Below are positions 60,835-64,000 of a stretch of DNA of 64,000 bases, in pieces. The notes under the pieces were generated by a model. The model was not told the DNA's origin. It ran no database searches and was given only the letters and a program-made list of their open reading frames with translations. Source of the stretch: JAKFVC01 sp040386595 (GTDB lineage: Bacteria; Planctomycetota; Planctomycetia; Planctomycetales; Planctomycetaceae). Positions within the stretch are counted from its first letter, which is position 1. Every line of letters begins with the position of its first letter. The position numbers were made by a program, and so were the translations under genes. The stretch lies in NCBI GenBank assembly GCA_040386595.1, contig JAZKFE010000070.1, positions 4,010 through 68,009 of the forward strand, given 5' to 3'.

Positions 60835-63822
60835 ATGGATCCGATTACGTTGAAGTTGCTGTTGTTTGTCCTCGTGATCGCCGTATCGTTCGGCGGGGGG
60901 TACTTGATCGCTCAGGCACTGCGGTTGCGTGATCTGAGTGTCAAGATCGGGACCGTGCTATTCACGATTGGACTGGCTTTAAGCCCGTTCCTGAATACGG
61001 TCATTGTGGAAAAGAAACCGTGGATCGATACGCTGTCGTTCGGTATCGATCTCGCGGGTGGTACCAATCTAGTCTACGAGCTGGATGGTAAGCCCAAGGA
61101 TTCCGAGACCGTCAGCCGGATGGTGGGTGCCATTCGTCGCCGCGTCGATCCTACTGGTACGCAAGAACTGGCGATTCGTCAGGTCGGCAAAAACCAGATT
61201 GAAATCATTATCCCCAAGGCCACACCCGAAGAGGTGAAGACGATCAAGTCTTCGATTACCTCCGTCGGTATGTTGGAATTTGCGATTCTGGCCACTCGGC
61301 TGAATGATTCTCACAAGAATCTGATCAACCGGGCCATGCTGGTCAAAGACGATCTGCGTGACAACGGCCAAGTCGTTGCCGGTTGGCGCGCTGTGGCTCC
61401 GACGACTGTCGTGAATGCTGATGGGACCACGATCGAAGTTCCGAACCGTGAGCTGGACGCTGAAGCACTTCCCGGCAATGCCGAAATCGTGCTCCGCCAG
61501 ATCAAGGGAAAACCGGAAGGTTTCATGGAAGTCCTGTGCGTGTTCGACCGTAACCCCAAGCGACGTGTGACGGGCGAATACTTGCAACGGGCGACTCCTT
61601 CGATGGACGACCGCGGCAACCCCTGCGTGCATTTCTCGTTGAAGGCTGTTGGAGCCACTCGGTTCCGTGCCCTGACATCGGCTCATACGCCGATGGCGAA
61701 CGGCAAGGAATACAAGCTGGCAGTGTTGCTGGACGACAAGGTTCAAACAGCTCCCAACATTCGTGAAGCCATCGGTGGTGAAGGCCAGATTACCGGCCGC
61801 TACACCAGCGCCGAAGTCGAACGTATCGTCAACATTCTCAACGCGGGTGCGTTGGAAGTGCCCCTGAAGAAGGATCCGATCAGCGAATTCTCCATCAGCC
61901 CATTGCTGGGTGTGGACGTGCAGCGTAAGGGCTTTACCGCGTTGATTCTGTCAACGGTGGGCGTGCTGTTGTTCTTGCTGGTTTACTACATGTGGTTGGG
62001 CTTGCTGGCCGACATCTGCCTGGTGCTGAACTTGATTCTGCTCATGGGCGCAATGGCCTTTATCGATGCGACGTTTACCTTGCCGGGCCTGGCGGGTGTC
62101 GTGTTAACAATGGGTATGGCGGTCGATGCCAACGTGCTGATCTACGAACGTATGCGTGAAGAACTGGAACGCGGTTCCAGCCTGCGTATGGCGATTCAGA
62201 ATGGTTTCGACAAAGCCTTCTCCTCAATTTTTGATGGTAACATCACTGCGATGTTGACCGGTGTGATTCTGTATCTGATCGGTACCGATCAGGTGAAGGG
62301 CTTTGCCGTCACGTTGTTCATCGGTCTGGCCATCAGTATGTACACGGCCTTAACCGTGAATCATCTGATGCTGGAAATCATCGAACGCAAACGCTGGTTG
62401 AAGCAATTCAAGACGCTCAGCTTGTTCGGTGTGACCAATTTCGACTTTATCGGCAAGCAAAAGATCTGCATGGCCGCTTCGCTGGTGCTCATCGGTATCG
62501 GTTTGGTCATTTTTGGGATTCGCGGCGGGGACAACTACGACATCGATTTCAGCGGTGGAACGATGATCACGATGCGTTTTAATGAGAAGCAAAACGCTGA
62601 CGAAGTCCGGATTAAATTGAGCGAACAATTGAAGACGGATGTCTCGCTGGAAGAACTCACCAGTGCTGATCCCACTCGTATTGGCACGACGTTCCGGATG
62701 CGAACCACCGATCAGGATCAACAAGCGGTGGCCGATGGGATCAATGATGCGTTCGGCGATAAACTGGTGAAAGTGACCGTCACGCCGGGAACATTGGAGC
62801 CCATTCCGGAAGCCAAGCCGGTTGTTCCTCCGAAAGACAAGGCTGACCCGGCTGTCGCGGCAACTCCAGAAGTGGAAGCTGACCCGTTTGCTGGTGGCCA
62901 GCAGGTCGAGTTGACATTCAGTGCGCCCACTCGATTGGATACGGCGGTTCGCCAGGTGTCCGAAGAATTGGCCAAGTTGACCAAAGCCGACGATCCGAAA
63001 GTTCAGAAGTATGGTGCGGAAGATCAGATTCGCTCGTTGATTTCTGTCTCCAATCTCGAAAAAGCCGCAGAGGGAGAGAATAAGGCGGAAGCCAAGAAAG
63101 TGTTGCTCAAGATTCGGAAAGATGTGACGGCTGACGACGCGAAGACAGCCGTTGCCTCCTTGAAGAAGACACTGGACAACACACCGTTGTTCGATGAGAT
63201 CAACAACTTCGAAAGTTCAGTCGCTGGCGACACCAAGTGGTCCGCACTCATCGCCATCGTCGCCAGTTTGGTGATGATTGTGATCTACGTCTGGTTCCGC
63301 TTTGAAAACCTGTACTTCGGTTTGGCTGCAGTGTTGGCCCTGGTGCATGACGTGTTGGCGACGCTGTCCATGGTGTGTATCGCAGCCTTGATCAGCAACA
63401 CCCCGGTGGCGAGCTGGTTGTTGATTTCGGACTTCAAGATCGACCTCACCATGATCGCGGCGTTCTTGACGATCCTGGGTTACTCGATCAATGACACGAT
63501 CGTGATCTTCGACCGTCTGCGTGAAATTCGCGGCAAAAACCCGCTTGTTACACGAGAGATGGTGAATCAGGCTGTCAACGAATGCTTATCGCGTACGATT
63601 TTGACTGCCAGTATCGTGTTCATCACGGTCTTCATTCTGTATGTCCTCGGTGGTGAAGGTATCCACGGATTCGCCTATGCGATGGTGATTGGTACCATCG
63701 TCGGTTGCTACAGTACGATCTATGTGGCCAGCCCGGCCGTCTTGTGGTTGATGGAACGCGAACAGCGAGCCAAGAACCCCCGGATCGCTCCCAAGCGTGA
63801 GCCGGCGAAGATCACCAAGTAG
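60835..63822 (+). CDS. secDF: SecDF fusion protein
   Basis: 995 aa. Complete SecD (1-about 520) and SecF (about 540-995) in one chain. SecD: DLAGGTNLVYEL near residue 75, IRRRVDPTGTQEL, VLLDDKVQTAPNIREAI, and the membrane block GMAVDANVLIYERMREEL. SecF: DFSGGTMITMRF and GYSINDTIVIFDRLREIRGKNP with VNECLSRTILTAS, using proton motive force to finish protein export. The periplasmic loop of the SecF half is enlarged by about 160 residues (650-800), alanine- and lysine-rich, compared with the about 740-aa SecDF of other bacteria. It follows yajC by 194 bases. Confidence 0.95.
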   Translation: MDPITLKLLLFVLVIAVSFGGGYLIAQALRLRDLSVKIGTVLFTIGLALSPFLNTVIVEKKPWIDTLSFGIDLAGGTNLVYELDGKPKDSETVSRMVGAIRRRVDPTGTQELAIRQVGKNQIEIIIPKATPEEVKTIKSSITSVGMLEFAILATRLNDSHKNLINRAMLVKDDLRDNGQVVAGWRAVAPTTVVNADGTTIEVPNRELDAEALPGNAEIVLRQIKGKPEGFMEVLCVFDRNPKRRVTGEYLQRATPSMDDRGNPCVHFSLKAVGATRFRALTSAHTPMANGKEYKLAVLLDDKVQTAPNIREAIGGEGQITGRYTSAEVERIVNILNAGALEVPLKKDPISEFSISPLLGVDVQRKGFTALILSTVGVLLFLLVYYMWLGLLADICLVLNLILLMGAMAFIDATFTLPGLAGVVLTMGMAVDANVLIYERMREELERGSSLRMAIQNGFDKAFSSIFDGNITAMLTGVILYLIGTDQVKGFAVTLFIGLAISMYTALTVNHLMLEIIERKRWLKQFKTLSLFGVTNFDFIGKQKICMAASLVLIGIGLVIFGIRGGDNYDIDFSGGTMITMRFNEKQNADEVRIKLSEQLKTDVSLEELTSADPTRIGTTFRMRTTDQDQQAVADGINDAFGDKLVKVTVTPGTLEPIPEAKPVVPPKDKADPAVAATPEVEADPFAGGQQVELTFSAPTRLDTAVRQVSEELAKLTKADDPKVQKYGAEDQIRSLISVSNLEKAAEGENKAEAKKVLLKIRKDVTADDAKTAVASLKKTLDNTPLFDEINNFESSVAGDTKWSALIAIVASLVMIVIYVWFRFENLYFGLAAVLALVHDVLATLSMVCIAALISNTPVASWLLISDFKIDLTMIAAFLTILGYSINDTIVIFDRLREIRGKNPLVTREMVNQAVNECLSRTILTASIVFITVFILYVLGGEGIHGFAYAMVIGTIVGCYSTIYVASPAVLWLMEREQRAKNPRIAPKREPAKITK

Positions 63823-63870
63823 TCTCGCTGAGTGACTCGGTTTCCGAGTTATTGAGAAACGTTATTTCCG

Positions 63871-63908
63871 CAGCCCGGTTGCTCTTGAGCAACCGGGCTG
63901 TTGTTTTT
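63871..63908 (+). terminator. Rho-independent terminator of secDF
   Basis: CAGCCCGGTTGCTC pairs with GAGCAACCGGGCTG around TT, followed by TTGTTTTT. It starts 49 bases after the secDF stop. Confidence 0.92.
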
Positions 63909-64000
63909 GCTGGCCTTGGAACCGACGCCGTGAAGGATGTTGGGAGGGTGAGGCTCCTGCCGAACCGCTAAGTCTTCCGGGCTCGATACACTTAGCGGTT

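Overview
The window is a chromosomal segment of a planctomycete, most likely order Planctomycetales. The evidence is two DUF1559 proteins with prepilin-type N-termini beside small lipoproteins, DUF1501 and DUF1549/DUF1553-type proteins, a Ser/Thr kinase with TPRs, a BRCT-MerR-TPR fusion, and two secreted proteins with the N-terminal 'LExLExRxLLS'-like segment common in this phylum. Genes are mostly single transcription units of housekeeping or accessory type. I see no prophage, transposase, CRISPR array, rRNA or convincing tRNA. One run of ten N (15545-15554) is an assembly gap inside a gene.

Layout. 0-7 kb (minus): degenerate Gfo/Idh-type protein, GNAT acetyltransferase, two lipoprotein/DUF1559 pairs. 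7-12.5 kb (minus): P2-type cation ATPase and an MMPL/RND-type membrane protein. 12.9-17.3 kb (minus): purB, an ATP-grasp-like protein broken by the gap, glyA. 17.7-23.5 kb: BRCT-MerR-TPR protein, small membrane protein, Tsr3/DTW-like protein, then an Rrf2 regulator divergent from a protoglobin and a secreted CXXCH protein, then UspA. 23.5-34.9 kb (minus): class I fumarase, response regulator, ligase-associated exonuclease-like MBL protein, esterase, NUDIX, LRR protein, HD-GYP protein, large kinase. 34.9-43.5 kb (minus): giant PPC-domain surface protein, matrixin-like metalloprotease, xylA, Uma2 nuclease, DUF2784. 43.8-49.6 kb: sufU and sufS (plus), a PARG-like protein and a Tat-exported hydrolase (minus), an orphan sugar-type ABC ATPase (plus). 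49.8-53.2 kb (minus): DUF1501 and DUF1549/1553. 53.4-64 kb (mostly plus): membrane proteins, HD protein, GspF-like protein, then tgt-yajC-secDF, the classic Q-tRNA/Sec order.

The most striking non-coding feature is the density of palindromic intergenic elements. There are at least seven structural classes: three 127-bp copies with shared ends, a 147-bp relative with the same ends but another core, a solo arm, a 33-bp minimal palindrome, and six unrelated inverted-repeat classes. They sit next to gene 3' ends, and in two places they supply the stop codon. The best candidate regulatory system is the Rrf2/protoglobin/heme-protein locus, with two 22-bp palindromes of the same design in the divergent promoter. 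A diverged poly(ADP-ribose) glycohydrolase-like gene is the most unusual single enzyme.

All functions are read from motifs by eye; no database search was run.
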